Numbered from the stretch's first letter, positions 46,742 to 56,004 are shown. The stretch is DNA of 64,000 bases from Algoriphagus zhangzhouensis (GCF_900148515.1 NZ_FRXN01000001.1:1240001-1304000); one strand, 5' to 3'. Notes: generated by a model not told the origin, from the letters alone. Program-made: numbers and translations.

Positions 46742-47512
46742 ATGTTTTTCTACCTCTCCCAATTTTTGAGTTTCCTAGCAATGCCATTGACGATTTTGAT
46801 GATCCTGATCATAGGAGGAGCAGTCTTTTTAAAGAGGAAATGGGGTAAAAAGATGCTTTGGACTGGAATCACTTTACTTGTATTCTTCACGAATCCTTTC
46901 CTTTCAAACCTAGCCTTATTGACTTGGGAACCAGAATTCAAGTCCTTTGATGAGATAGAAAATCATGAAATCGGAATAGTTCTAACAGGTGTCACCAATT
47001 TGAGTAAAACAGCCTATGATCGTACCTTCTTCAATAAGGGAGCAGATCGAATTACCCATGCTTTACAATTGTATCAAATGGGAAAAATTAAAAAGATCCT
47101 GATTTCTGGAGGTCAGGGACTAAACCCTGTCAATCCTCAATCTGAAGCAGAATTATTGCAGCGTTTTCTAATCATGACCGGTATGCCAGAAGAAGATATT
47201 TGGATCGAGGATCAAAGTAAAAACACAGCCCAAAATGCTCAGTTTACCAAGGACTTTTTGGAGAAGAAAGGGATTGACGCTAATCAGGAATTTATCTTGA
47301 TCACCTCAGCTTTCCACATGTATAGAGCAAAAGGTTGCTTTGATAAAGTCGGGCTGAAAACTGAAACCTTTCCAACCGATTATTATAGCCATGATGTCAA
47401 ATATGACATTCCTTCCCTGATTTTTCCTGATTCGAACTCAATTCAATATTGGACTAAACTGTTCAAAGAATGGCTTGGAATCGTTGTTTATAAATTGGTT
47501 GGTTACATGTGA
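46742..47512 (+). CDS. YdcF-like (DUF218) membrane protein
   Basis: Two N-terminal hydrophobic helices (about 5-30 and 38-58) precede a DUF218 domain with GIVLTGV, KKILISGGQG, EDQSKNTAQNAQF and LITSAFHMYRAKGCFDK, typical of the YdcF/ElyC/SanA group linked to envelope polysaccharide steps. The ATG at 46742 is preferred over an upstream in-frame TTG. It is divergent from the oxidoreductase. Confidence 0.85.
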   Translation: MFFYLSQFLSFLAMPLTILMILIIGGAVFLKRKWGKKMLWTGITLLVFFTNPFLSNLALLTWEPEFKSFDEIENHEIGIVLTGVTNLSKTAYDRTFFNKGADRITHALQLYQMGKIKKILISGGQGLNPVNPQSEAELLQRFLIMTGMPEEDIWIEDQSKNTAQNAQFTKDFLEKKGIDANQEFILITSAFHMYRAKGCFDKVGLKTETFPTDYYSHDVKYDIPSLIFPDSNSIQYWTKLFKEWLGIVVYKLVGYM

Positions 47513-47587
47513 AATCATCACTTTTTCAACTTTAAAAACACGTAATCAAAACAGTTCAAACTATTGATTTTCAGACAAATAATTCGT

Positions 47588-47628
47588 AAATAGAATCTAT
47601 AATATCAATTTTTAATTAGATTCTATTT
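47588..47628 (+). promoter_or_regulatory. Perfect 12-bp hairpin abutting a start codon
   Basis: AAATAGAATCTA (47588-47599) and TAGATTCTATTT (47617-47628) are exact complements around a 17-nt loop. Two T residues separate the second arm from the ATG at 47631. In RNA it would cover the ribosome entry site; in DNA it may be an operator. The preceding 47513-47587 shows no gene. Confidence 0.6.
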
Positions 47629-47630
47629 TT

Positions 47631-48527
47631 ATGGATTTTTCAGCTATTCTCAATCTGGTTATAGGTTTGATCTTCATTTATTTCCTGATTGCATTGGCTT
47701 GCTCCACCATCCAAGAACTAATCGCTCACTATTTGGATATGCGAGCAGAAAATCTGGAAAAATGGATCAAGGACACCTTTCGGGAGCATCAATTGGGTGA
47801 AAAAATATTGCAGCACAGACTAATTGATGGACTAACAGCGATAGGAAGAAGAGCGAGTTATATTCCTTCCATGGTGTTTTCTGGAGTCCTGCTGGATTTG
47901 ATCCATCAAAAAAAGGATGAGCCCTATGATCTGGAATCACTCAAGGAATCTGTCAAAACTTCAGAACTCCCTGCAGATTTAAAAAGACGGCTTCTTCAAA
48001 GTATTGCAGAGGCCAAAAATGGTCTTCAAGATGTCAGAAGGGATATAGAAGGTTGGTTCAATGATTGTATGGACAGAATTTCTGGCACTTATAAAAAGAA
48101 AGCTCAACTATTTATCGTGATGATATCTACAGGGACAGTCCTGCTTTTGAATGTAGACACCATCAATATCGTTCAATATCTCTATAATCATCCAGCCGAA
48201 TCAGAAGCTTTAGCTGATCAAATCAGTGAATCCATCCAAGAGCTAAACACAGACTCCAGAGCCGCAAACGCCGATTCTTTAAGCACTGAGCAAAAAATCA
48301 AAATGGACATTCAGCAACTTCGAGAAATCAAAGCGTCCATAGACTCTAGCAAATTGCCATTTGGCTGGCAAAAAGGAGACGGAGAGATCTCTATGAGAGA
48401 AATCATCAACAAGCTGCTGGGCTTGGTATTTTCAATAATTGCAGGAATAATTGGCGCACCTTTTTGGTTTCAAACCCTCAATAAATTGGTCAATTTGAGG
48501 GGGACTGGTGCTATTCCCAAAGATTAA
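47631..48527 (+). CDS. Membrane protein of unknown function
   Basis: One hydrophobic helix near the N-terminus (about 7-27), one at about 162-180 and one near the C-terminus (about 263-285) frame an internal charged region with a helical, coiled-coil-prone stretch (about 70-145). I do not recognise the family. Its stop overlaps that of the convergent hipA by 4 nt, and a strong hairpin sits directly before its start. Nothing in it looks catalytic. Confidence 0.75.
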   Translation: MDFSAILNLVIGLIFIYFLIALACSTIQELIAHYLDMRAENLEKWIKDTFREHQLGEKILQHRLIDGLTAIGRRASYIPSMVFSGVLLDLIHQKKDEPYDLESLKESVKTSELPADLKRRLLQSIAEAKNGLQDVRRDIEGWFNDCMDRISGTYKKKAQLFIVMISTGTVLLLNVDTINIVQYLYNHPAESEALADQISESIQELNTDSRAANADSLSTEQKIKMDIQQLREIKASIDSSKLPFGWQKGDGEISMREIINKLLGLVFSIIAGIIGAPFWFQTLNKLVNLRGTGAIPKD

Positions 48528-49825
48528 ATCAAAAGGTTGTTTTGAATTGTATCTCTGAGTACGGGCTCCACTTTCACTTCTTCGGCAAACTCTGACCATT
48601 TGAAAATAGCTGACCTAACTTGAGAGATTTTTTCCTCCGGCTTTCTGATATTCATCTGTCTGGCCACAGTCAAAAAATCTGATTCCGTAATATTTTCCCT
48701 TTTTCCATTAACCATCAATGACTGCTTGCTAACCCAAAGACTACCAGGTCTGTAGGCATAGCAAATATCATAGGCCGGTGAAAGTCTCCATTTGCCAGTC
48801 TGATCCATCAGGAAGGCAAAATTCTTGGTATGATCATCACAGTTTCTAGACAATACATTGAATATCATCCTAGTAAACATTTGCTCGGCCTCGGGATATG
48901 AAAGTCTCAGCATCCGCATGGTTTCAAATACTTGTTCGTAACTAAATTCACCCACCCGATTGAAATCAAAATGACGCATAGCGCAGAGACTTTGCATGTG
49001 AATTTTATCCCCTGTATCAGTTCTATCGAAGCGTTTGGTCATAAAATGAGCTCTGCCATTTTCCTCCAAAAGCCTACACTCATTCATCTCAATTCCTGCC
49101 TCCTTGGCCATCAGGTAATAAGCCATCTCCACTCTCCCATAGCCAGAAGAAGCTCCAAATTGGCTGTCCATGACCCCGTCAAACTTGATCAGCCAATAGG
49201 AAAAACCTGCAGGTGCTTTTACTTGCCCACTTCTGACTTCTCCGGTTTTGGAATTAAAAGCAATAACCGCCTTCGCTCGAGCTCCTCCAGCTGAGGTTCC
49301 AATTTTGAGAATATCTGTCAAAGCATGCTCTTCCTCTTTGGACAAATCGGTTTGAAAAGATTCTCTGGAGTTCAATATTTTATTGGCCGTTTCTACCAAG
49401 CTATTGATCTCCAGCACAGAAGTCCTAGTGGTTTCTTTTCGCATGGGAGGCTGGATTTCCAAAGCTCCAACTCCCCGCTTTCCTATAAAACAAAGCAACT
49501 CGACAGGATTCAAACTATCTGAAGGTCTTCCATTTTGAGCCAGCCATGCATTAATCAGCTGATTCCCATATTTATCAGGAAGCATATCTGCCAACAAACC
49601 GGGAAGGCCTTTGAAAGTATCACCATAGTCCGTCCTACCTAGTCTAAGGTCCGGAAATGAATACAGTTGCTTTCCTTGAGCAAGAGGCATTTTGACCGGA
49701 GAAATATCCCAGCCTGAACGCAAAAAATCATTGGCATATTCGAAGCGTCCGATTTGAGAATCTTCATCCCAAAGAACTGCCCCAACCATTTTTCCCCAAA
49801 TCCAAATTTCGGCAGCACTTACCAT
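48524..49825 (-). CDS. hipA: HipA serine/threonine kinase toxin
   Basis: HipA-like kinases cause growth arrest by phosphorylating targets such as GltX. The glycine-rich segment GTSAGGARAKAV holds Ser178, equivalent to the autophosphorylated Ser150 of E. coli. The catalytic loop SRNCDDHTKNFAF (Asp330) and metal motif LSPAYDI (Asp353) are intact, so the kinase should be active. Length (433 aa) is that of full HipA. The start overlaps hipB by 7 nt. Its own target cannot be predicted. Confidence 0.93.
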   Translation of the reverse strand: MVSAAEIWIWGKMVGAVLWDEDSQIGRFEYANDFLRSGWDISPVKMPLAQGKQLYSFPDLRLGRTDYGDTFKGLPGLLADMLPDKYGNQLINAWLAQNGRPSDSLNPVELLCFIGKRGVGALEIQPPMRKETTRTSVLEINSLVETANKILNSRESFQTDLSKEEEHALTDILKIGTSAGGARAKAVIAFNSKTGEVRSGQVKAPAGFSYWLIKFDGVMDSQFGASSGYGRVEMAYYLMAKEAGIEMNECRLLEENGRAHFMTKRFDRTDTGDKIHMQSLCAMRHFDFNRVGEFSYEQVFETMRMLRLSYPEAEQMFTRMIFNVLSRNCDDHTKNFAFLMDQTGKWRLSPAYDICYAYRPGSLWVSKQSLMVNGKRENITESDFLTVARQMNIRKPEEKISQVRSAIFKWSEFAEEVKVEPVLRDTIQNNLLI

Positions 49826-50154
49826 TCTGACGGTGGGTTTTCAGCAGCCATACCACTATTACGAACCCGTTGTCTCTCTTGCTTTTTCTGCAGCTTCATG
49901 TATTCAATGGGACTTATCTCAGATTTTACTTCAAAAGCTTCCAAAAGCTGCAACTCATCCAAAACACGTAAAACCTGAATTAAGGTAATGAGATTGACCT
50001 TTTCACCTCGCTCCAACAAACTGAGCGTAGAACGACTGATCCCAGCCTCCTCGGATAATTGATCCTGGGTTTTATTGGATGCAATCCTCTTCTTTTTGAT
50101 AAATTCTCCTATCAATTGAAGAATTGCCAAATCCGATAAATTAGAGATATTCAT
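49819..50154 (-). CDS. hipB: HipB antitoxin, XRE family
   Basis: A Cro/CI helix-turn-helix (KTQDQLSEEAGISRSTLSLL ERGEKVNLITLIQVLRVLD; here read as two adjoining segments) occupies residues about 18-72. A C-terminal tail (75-111) is basic and ends GMAAENPPSEW, resembling the flexible tails that bind HipA. It overlaps hipA by 7 nt and is preceded by two duplicated operator blocks, as expected for an autoregulated antitoxin. Confidence 0.92.
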   Translation of the reverse strand: MNISNLSDLAILQLIGEFIKKKRIASNKTQDQLSEEAGISRSTLSLLERGEKVNLITLIQVLRVLDELQLLEAFEVKSEISPIEYMKLQKKQERQRVRNSGMAAENPPSEW

Positions 50155-50162
50155 GACTTATA

Positions 50163-50211
50163 AATCATTCATTAACATATAAATATAGCTATAAGGAATG
50201 AAATATCATAC
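50163..50211. repeat. hipBA operator block A
   Basis: The block begins AATCATTCATTAA (50163-50175) and ends GAATGAAATATCATAC (50196-50211). CATTC and GAATG within it are inverted. It covers the likely transcription start of hipBA. The same outer sequences recur in block B with identical 33-nt spacing. Confidence 0.75.
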
Positions 50212-50218
50212 AAATATA
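50211..50218 (-). promoter_or_regulatory. hipBA -7 promoter box
   Basis: The minus strand reads TATATTTG, fitting TAnnTTTG, about 57 nt before the hipB start. It lies between operator blocks A and B and touches the end of A. Confidence 0.55.
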
Positions 50219-50246
50219 TGACTTGATATTAAAAATATAAATGATT

Positions 50247-50295
50247 AATCATTCATTAAGTTAACTTTTATTATTTAACGAATGAAATATCATAC
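50247..50295. repeat. hipBA operator block B
   Basis: AATCATTCATTAA (50247-50259) and GAATGAAATATCATAC (50280-50295) are exact copies of the ends of block A. The 20-nt centres differ between the blocks. The start-to-start distance from block A is 84 bp, about eight helical turns. Confidence 0.75.
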
Positions 50296-50377
50296 TTTAT
50301 ATAAAAATATTAAGAAGTATAAATTTAGTCATCTTTAAAAATCTGTAAACTGAGACTGTCCACTGATTACTAAAAAA

Positions 50378-53300
50378 TCAACCATTTTTCAAAAAAAACT
50401 CTCTACTCCAGTTCCACTTCCACTTCCAGCCTTTCTGCTCCAATAAAATAGGATGGTATGCCATTGCAGCTTTGGCTGAAGATGCATTAAAAAATCGCTG
50501 ATCATCAGTGAGAATAGCTACCCTTTCCCCCTCTGATTCGGTGAATATCAAATCCATCAAAGAACTTGGAACGTCCATCGAGTAAGAGTCAGAACTCGTC
50601 AAAAGCTTATTCTTCAAACTCCAATCTGTTTCAAATCCTCTTGAAACAATTTCCAAGGCAGGAACATTGTAAACTTTACTCTCAGCTTTAACAAAAGACA
50701 AATACTCTTTCAGAAGCCTTAACCCTTCATTTTCCAATTGCTTGGGTCGAAAATCCTCTGGCTCGATGGAGGAAATGACATGCATCTTTTTCCTAGCTCT
50801 TGTAACAGCCACATTCAAACGATTCGCAGCTCCACTTTTTCCCAAAAGCCCAAAATTAGTCACCAATTTACCTTCCCGATTGGGACCATATCCCAAAGAC
50901 AAAATCACCTCATCAAACTCATCTCCCTGCACATTTTCAATATTTCGAACTTTTATAAAAGCGTCCTGAATCCCTTCTTTCCACAACAAGTCCCGAATCA
51001 ACTCCATCTGAAAGTAATTCCCTGTTACCACGCCGATACTTGTTTTGGATGAATCTTTAAAAATCGCTTCTACTTTTTTCACAACGGCATCGGCTTCCAT
51101 TCTATTCACTTGGTTTTCCCAGATCCCCTCCACTTTTTCCCATGAAAAGGGAGAAAGCCCTGCGGTTACAGTTGGATAATCAGGCAACGCTTCCAGTTTA
51201 CCTTCATAGAAATACTGGTTGGAGAAATGAATTAAACCAGGATCAGCAGATCGATAATGTCCTTTTAGGGAAGCGTTTTCAAAAAAATTCGAGGCCAATC
51301 CCAATAATGATTCTGACTCCAGTTCTAATCCTTCCTCTTCACTTTCCCAACGAATCTGATAAAAATCAGAAGGTTTCAACTGCCTGGAATCTCCTGCTAT
51401 AACCACTTGCTTCCCCCGAAGCATCGCTGGAATTCCTTTCTCAACAGGACATTGGGATGCCTCATCAAAAATCACGAGATCAAACTGTTGCTCAATTGGA
51501 AAAACAGCAGAGACCGTCTCAGGGCTACACAGCCAACAAGGCATGGTCCGAAAGACTTCCTCTTCCAATTCCTGAACCAATTTTCGTACTGACCACTTTT
51601 GTCTTTTTTTGGAAACCTGATGCAAAAGCTCACGAAAAGTCACCCGATTTCCAAGCCGGTTATATTCCAAATCTTGGATAAATCGCTCCTTAATTCTTAA
51701 AAGAGAAATGTGATGTGAAAGCTTCCTTTTTTCTAAAATTGAGGTTGAAATTAAGCTCATCTCCTGCACCATCTTCAGACTTCCTGCCTCTGCCAATAGA
51801 GGGTTTCTTCTTTCCAATTCTGAAATCCAATTCAGATACCATCCATTCCAAAAAAGATCAATCTGATCACCAAATCCCAATCCTTCTCCTTGCGTCCAAA
51901 GTTCTTTTGCCAATCCCCTTTGAGACCAATTATCCATCAGCTGATCAAAGCTCTTGAGCTCAGAAAAAATAGTTTGCCAATTGATTTCAGGTTCAGAAAT
52001 AACCTCTTTCAGTCCACTTTCCAAAAGGTCCAAAATCTGATTATTGGAAAGCCAATTTCTCCATCTTACACACTGGGACCTAAAGACTTCAAGTAAAGCT
52101 AAAAGACTTTCCAAATTTTCTTTAAAATCCTGATTATCTGATTTTAATAAATTATTTATTAAATCATAACTTGAAATAAAACTCCAAGATTCAAACCAAG
52201 TATTTAATTTTTGAACGCGCTGTATATCCTGCTTAGGAAACTCTGAAAAATCGAAAAAAGTGATTTTTGAAAGCTCTTCTTTTCTATTATTTATCTTGAT
52301 CTTCTCCCCCACCTCATTCAGAACAGAAAGCAGATTTTCGGAATGAAATGGAAGTTGATTTTCTTGAAGAACTTGGAAAACCAAAGGGAATTTAGGGCGG
52401 TTCAATTTGGCTTTGAGCTTACCGAACCAAGATTGACTTTGAGGAATCAACTCCTTCAATTCTACCTCCAAATCTTGAAGAGAACCTGAAATCTGATAGG
52501 TCCATGAATTCTTTGAATCTATCCATTCCCGAAGAAAATCCTGTACCAGTTCCAGCTCATTTCGGAGCTTTTTATCCCTAATGATTTCAAGTCCCACAGT
52601 CGGGTTTTCTAAACCTTCAAAAGAAGAATAAGCCTTTTTCAAATCATCCAAAAACTGATTTGATTCCAACAGGCTTTCTAAAACCTTTTTCCAGTTCTTG
52701 AATTCTAGGTTTTTGAAATTCTTTTCTCTGAATTCCTCTACCGAATTCAGGGCATCTGTAATCTGGGAATAGTCCTTTGTGCTAACATTGGAAAAGGAAA
52801 TTCTTTTCTGCCAGAACCCTTCACCGAACTTAGTCTGATAGCCATAGTAGATTCGATAATTTTGTTCAAAATCCTTTGCTTCATCCCAATCCAAACGAAT
52901 CAGATCCTTGGATTTAAAAAACGGACGCTCAGATCTAGCCTGTAAATACAAGGATTTGGCAGGCAATCCACAGGCTTCAGAATCAAAGAGAGATTCTCTT
53001 AATCCTTCAAACTGAGAGGAGAGTCTAGCAATCGTACGGCTTAGGACCGAAATCTCCCTTTCCAGCTGGATGGAATCCATTCCCCGGCTTTCCTCCTGAT
53101 AAGTTTCAATTGCATCGATCTGTTTTCTGATTTTTTCAAAAAGCAGATTTCTATCCCCTCTGAAATCATGCACCAGAGCCAAAAAATCTCCAAAGCCCAA
53201 TTGATCTAGTCGCTCAAAAACCACATCCAAAGCGGCTCTTTTCTGAGAGACAACCAGGACTCTTTTTCCTCTTGAAACAAAGTCAGAAATCAAATTGGTA

Positions 53301-54253
53301 ATCAATTGGGACTTCCCGGTTCCAGGAGGGCCCTGAACCACCAAACTCTTTCCTTTCCTCACCTGCACCAAAACTTTCTCCTGAGAAGAATCCAATGGAA
53401 ATACCGGATACAAATCTTCTTCTCTTGGCTCAGATAGATACTTATCAGGAATAAAGCGATTTTGAAAGACCTCTTCCAATGACTCTTCCAGATGCGTTTT
53501 TTGCAGCAACTCATAATCAGAAAACAAGAAACTGCCCTTTTGAGAAAATTGTCCCAAAACAGCATATGGCTTCAATGAAACCTTTCCTTCTTGAAACTTT
53601 TCCTGATCAACGGAAATCTGGGAATTCGGAAATGCAATGATACGGTCCTCCAACAAATTGGACTGAACCTGAATCGAAAAATGCTCTTGGATCAGTTGAT
53701 TGAGCTGAACCCGAAACTCCCTGGGGTCTGTTGATAAGGATTCTGAAAGGTCCGTTGGGAAATCATCTCCAAAATCCGATTTGATAGCGTGCTTCCAAGC
53801 CAATAAAAATGCAGGGTTAAATTCCCAATCCCCATCAGACTTTAAAGTCCATTCACCTTTTTCACGAAGGAGAGCAATAGATTTTAATAATAGCGGAGAG
53901 CGTACTAGTTGCCCATTCACTAATTTCCCCTCCACAAACAGCCACCCAATGTAAAGGCTTTGCTCGCCTGTTTCTTCTTGTGTTAATTGATCTCTGTAGG
54001 CTAGTCTGCTTAAAGCTTTAGAAAGCTGATTCGAAACTCCTGACCGAGGGTCAATTTCTGGAATCAACTTGATTTTCTTTTTTCCCTGAATCAATTGCTC
54101 TATCAGAGAAAATGCCGGGGCTCCGATTAAAAAGTCAAAATCCAGTACATCTATCATCCCATACCCTTCCAATTTGGGCAAATACAAAGACCTGTTTCGG
54201 GTTGAAAGGTCAGTGAGTCGGTTGAGGTAAAATTGAAAGAGGTTTTGGGGCAT
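50378..54253 (-). CDS. DUF4011-type superfamily 1 helicase
   Basis: This 1291-aa protein opens with the DUF4011 motif LTDLSTRNRSLYLPK, then the SF1 core: Walker A GPPGTGKSQL (Lys314), Walker B FDEASQ (Asp930-Glu931), GDSRQLKP (motif III) and VAVTRARKK (motif VI). A long helical insert lies between motifs I and II. The tail (about 1205-1291) resembles the Vsr/MTES_1575 nuclease-like domain (HPILLEQKGWKWKWNWSREF), but the acidic metal motif is not evident. Such helicases occur in defence islands and elsewhere. The start abuts the SDR stop with no gap, so they are one transcript. Confidence 0.85.
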   Translation of the reverse strand: MPQNLFQFYLNRLTDLSTRNRSLYLPKLEGYGMIDVLDFDFLIGAPAFSLIEQLIQGKKKIKLIPEIDPRSGVSNQLSKALSRLAYRDQLTQEETGEQSLYIGWLFVEGKLVNGQLVRSPLLLKSIALLREKGEWTLKSDGDWEFNPAFLLAWKHAIKSDFGDDFPTDLSESLSTDPREFRVQLNQLIQEHFSIQVQSNLLEDRIIAFPNSQISVDQEKFQEGKVSLKPYAVLGQFSQKGSFLFSDYELLQKTHLEESLEEVFQNRFIPDKYLSEPREEDLYPVFPLDSSQEKVLVQVRKGKSLVVQGPPGTGKSQLITNLISDFVSRGKRVLVVSQKRAALDVVFERLDQLGFGDFLALVHDFRGDRNLLFEKIRKQIDAIETYQEESRGMDSIQLEREISVLSRTIARLSSQFEGLRESLFDSEACGLPAKSLYLQARSERPFFKSKDLIRLDWDEAKDFEQNYRIYYGYQTKFGEGFWQKRISFSNVSTKDYSQITDALNSVEEFREKNFKNLEFKNWKKVLESLLESNQFLDDLKKAYSSFEGLENPTVGLEIIRDKKLRNELELVQDFLREWIDSKNSWTYQISGSLQDLEVELKELIPQSQSWFGKLKAKLNRPKFPLVFQVLQENQLPFHSENLLSVLNEVGEKIKINNRKEELSKITFFDFSEFPKQDIQRVQKLNTWFESWSFISSYDLINNLLKSDNQDFKENLESLLALLEVFRSQCVRWRNWLSNNQILDLLESGLKEVISEPEINWQTIFSELKSFDQLMDNWSQRGLAKELWTQGEGLGFGDQIDLFWNGWYLNWISELERRNPLLAEAGSLKMVQEMSLISTSILEKRKLSHHISLLRIKERFIQDLEYNRLGNRVTFRELLHQVSKKRQKWSVRKLVQELEEEVFRTMPCWLCSPETVSAVFPIEQQFDLVIFDEASQCPVEKGIPAMLRGKQVVIAGDSRQLKPSDFYQIRWESEEEGLELESESLLGLASNFFENASLKGHYRSADPGLIHFSNQYFYEGKLEALPDYPTVTAGLSPFSWEKVEGIWENQVNRMEADAVVKKVEAIFKDSSKTSIGVVTGNYFQMELIRDLLWKEGIQDAFIKVRNIENVQGDEFDEVILSLGYGPNREGKLVTNFGLLGKSGAANRLNVAVTRARKKMHVISSIEPEDFRPKQLENEGLRLLKEYLSFVKAESKVYNVPALEIVSRGFETDWSLKNKLLTSSDSYSMDVPSSLMDLIFTESEGERVAILTDDQRFFNASSAKAAMAYHPILLEQKGWKWKWNWSREFFLKNG

Positions 54254-55066
54254 TTATTTGAATGGAGAATCTTTTTCTTTGGCCATCTTATTATAGACAA
54301 TTCCATCGAGAATTCCCGGTATCCATTTATTCAGGAACACTGCCATTTTCCCTTCAGAAGTCAGTACAATATCCCGTTTCCTTTTCAGGGTAGCTTTCAA
54401 CATTTGCTCTGCCACTTGTTCGGAAGTCATCATTTTACCTTCATCACGAGGAGATTCACCTTGAGAGGATCCATCTGCCGTCAGCGCAGAATTCCGAATA
54501 TTGGAGGAAGTAAAACCAGGGGCAACCACCAGCACATGAACTCCCTTTTTCATCACCTCAGTACGAAGAGCTTCAAAAAAGCCATTCATGGCATATTTGC
54601 TGGCTGTATAGGCAGTCCTGGCCGGAGTTCCTCGATAACCATTGATTGAAGACACCCCAATGATAGATCCTTTGGACTCCAAAATAGCAGGAAGGCAATA
54701 TTTGGTAGCGTATACTGTACCCCAGAAGTTGGTATCCATCACTTTGTGAAAAACCTCAAGATCCAGATCCTGAAACAAGGCTCTCATGGAGATACCGGCA
54801 TTATTGATCAACACATCAATGCGACCATATCGCTGAAGGGTTTCTTCAGCCATCTTTTTATTATCTGCTTCTGATCCTGCATCAGCCAAAACAGCCAATA
54901 CTTCAAACCCTTTTTCTTCCAGTTGTTTTTGGGTTTTTCCCAGCTTTTCAGGATTTCTCCCGGTAATACACAGTTTAGCTCCTTCTCTCCCGAATACTTC
55001 CGCACAAGCCTCTCCGATCCCTGAGGTTGCTCCTGTAATGACTACGACTTTATCTTTAAACTTCAT
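54254..55066 (-). CDS. Short-chain dehydrogenase/reductase
   Basis: A classical SDR: TGATSGIG (11-18) binds the dinucleotide, NNAG is at 88-91, and the catalytic Ser140, Tyr153 and Lys157 are in place (TAYTASKYA). Length is 270 aa. The C-terminal LNKWIPGILDGIVYNKMAKE is like SDRs acting on fatty or retinoid-like substrates, but the substrate is unknown. Its TAA is followed at once by the helicase ATG. Confidence 0.93.
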   Translation of the reverse strand: MKFKDKVVVITGATSGIGEACAEVFGREGAKLCITGRNPEKLGKTQKQLEEKGFEVLAVLADAGSEADNKKMAEETLQRYGRIDVLINNAGISMRALFQDLDLEVFHKVMDTNFWGTVYATKYCLPAILESKGSIIGVSSINGYRGTPARTAYTASKYAMNGFFEALRTEVMKKGVHVLVVAPGFTSSNIRNSALTADGSSQGESPRDEGKMMTSEQVAEQMLKATLKRKRDIVLTSEGKMAVFLNKWIPGILDGIVYNKMAKEKDSPFK

Positions 55067-55095
55067 GGCAAAAATTAAAGGGGTAAAGATAATGG

Positions 55096-55899
55096 CTATG
55101 GAATAAATACAGTATCCATATCTTTAATTTCAGAAATACTATCTAAACTCAGTTTCAAACTATCCTGTTTTCTTTTTTGGGCTTTAGCATAGGAGGATGA
55201 ATTTCTACCATTTGTAACCTTGATATATCGACCTTCATAATCACTAATATTTGGATCAGAATTTAGATATCGTATTTTCAACTCATCTCCAAGTTTAGAA
55301 TACCCCTGTCGATTTCCGCCTAAAAACTCGCCTTGATAAACGCCTTGATCGGTTTCAAACTCATAGGTAACTTTTTGAAAAAAATACCTTCCTCCATAAT
55401 TCTGCTTTTTGATATTTACGACTACTGCCCTTGCATAAGAGACATCACTTCTGCCTAGGAACTTTAAATCATCCTTAAATAAAAAATAAAAGGGTATCAG
55501 AATAATAGATAAAAAGAACAACAACATGACTATGGTAAAAAACCTGTTATTATTTCGTTTTGGGAAACTCTTTTGAACCTCTTTTTTAGAAAAATACTTT
55601 TCAAAGGCACTGTTCTCATTGAGAAAAAAAGTCTTTAGGAGGGTTTTGGCAAACAGAAGACTTTCAGGTGCTTCTTCAATTACAAATAACTGATCCTTAA
55701 AAGTCAAAGAGGCTGAAAGTCCATCTTCACAAATATTCCCACTAATATCACAGGAACATCCTTCCTCTTTTTCCAAAGTTATAATGTGAAATACTTTCCA
55801 ATCTATCGCATCAAAAATCTTTTCAATTTCATCCCAGTCATAAACCTGTATTACATTTTCGACTTTTCCTTCAAAGCCTTTTATTAAGGTTAACTGCAT
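55096..55899 (-). CDS. DUF3592-like membrane protein with N-terminal unknown domain
   Basis: I use the ATG at 55899 (MQLTLIKGFEGK), which opens a folded-looking region; a longer frame starts at 55968. Residues 1-95 resemble an Imm1-like immunity fold (IDWKVFHIITLE, LFVIEEAP), though this is weak. One membrane helix lies at about 120-142, followed by a DUF3592-like beta domain (ARAVVVNIKKQ, VTYEFETDQGVYQGEF, DELKIRYLNSDPN). The role is unknown. It is 29 nt upstream of the SDR gene and rather AT-rich. Confidence 0.65.
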   Translation of the reverse strand: MQLTLIKGFEGKVENVIQVYDWDEIEKIFDAIDWKVFHIITLEKEEGCSCDISGNICEDGLSASLTFKDQLFVIEEAPESLLFAKTLLKTFFLNENSAFEKYFSKKEVQKSFPKRNNNRFFTIVMLLFFLSIILIPFYFLFKDDLKFLGRSDVSYARAVVVNIKKQNYGGRYFFQKVTYEFETDQGVYQGEFLGGNRQGYSKLGDELKIRYLNSDPNISDYEGRYIKVTNGRNSSSYAKAQKRKQDSLKLSLDSISEIKDMDTVFIP

Positions 55900-56004
55900 T
55901 ATTTTAAAATTTCTAAAACCACCAAAGTAATCCAAAATCTGGATAAATATTAAACAATCCAGTTTCATTCTTTAGTCCACTTATTCTAGCTCATCTTTTT
56001 TCCC

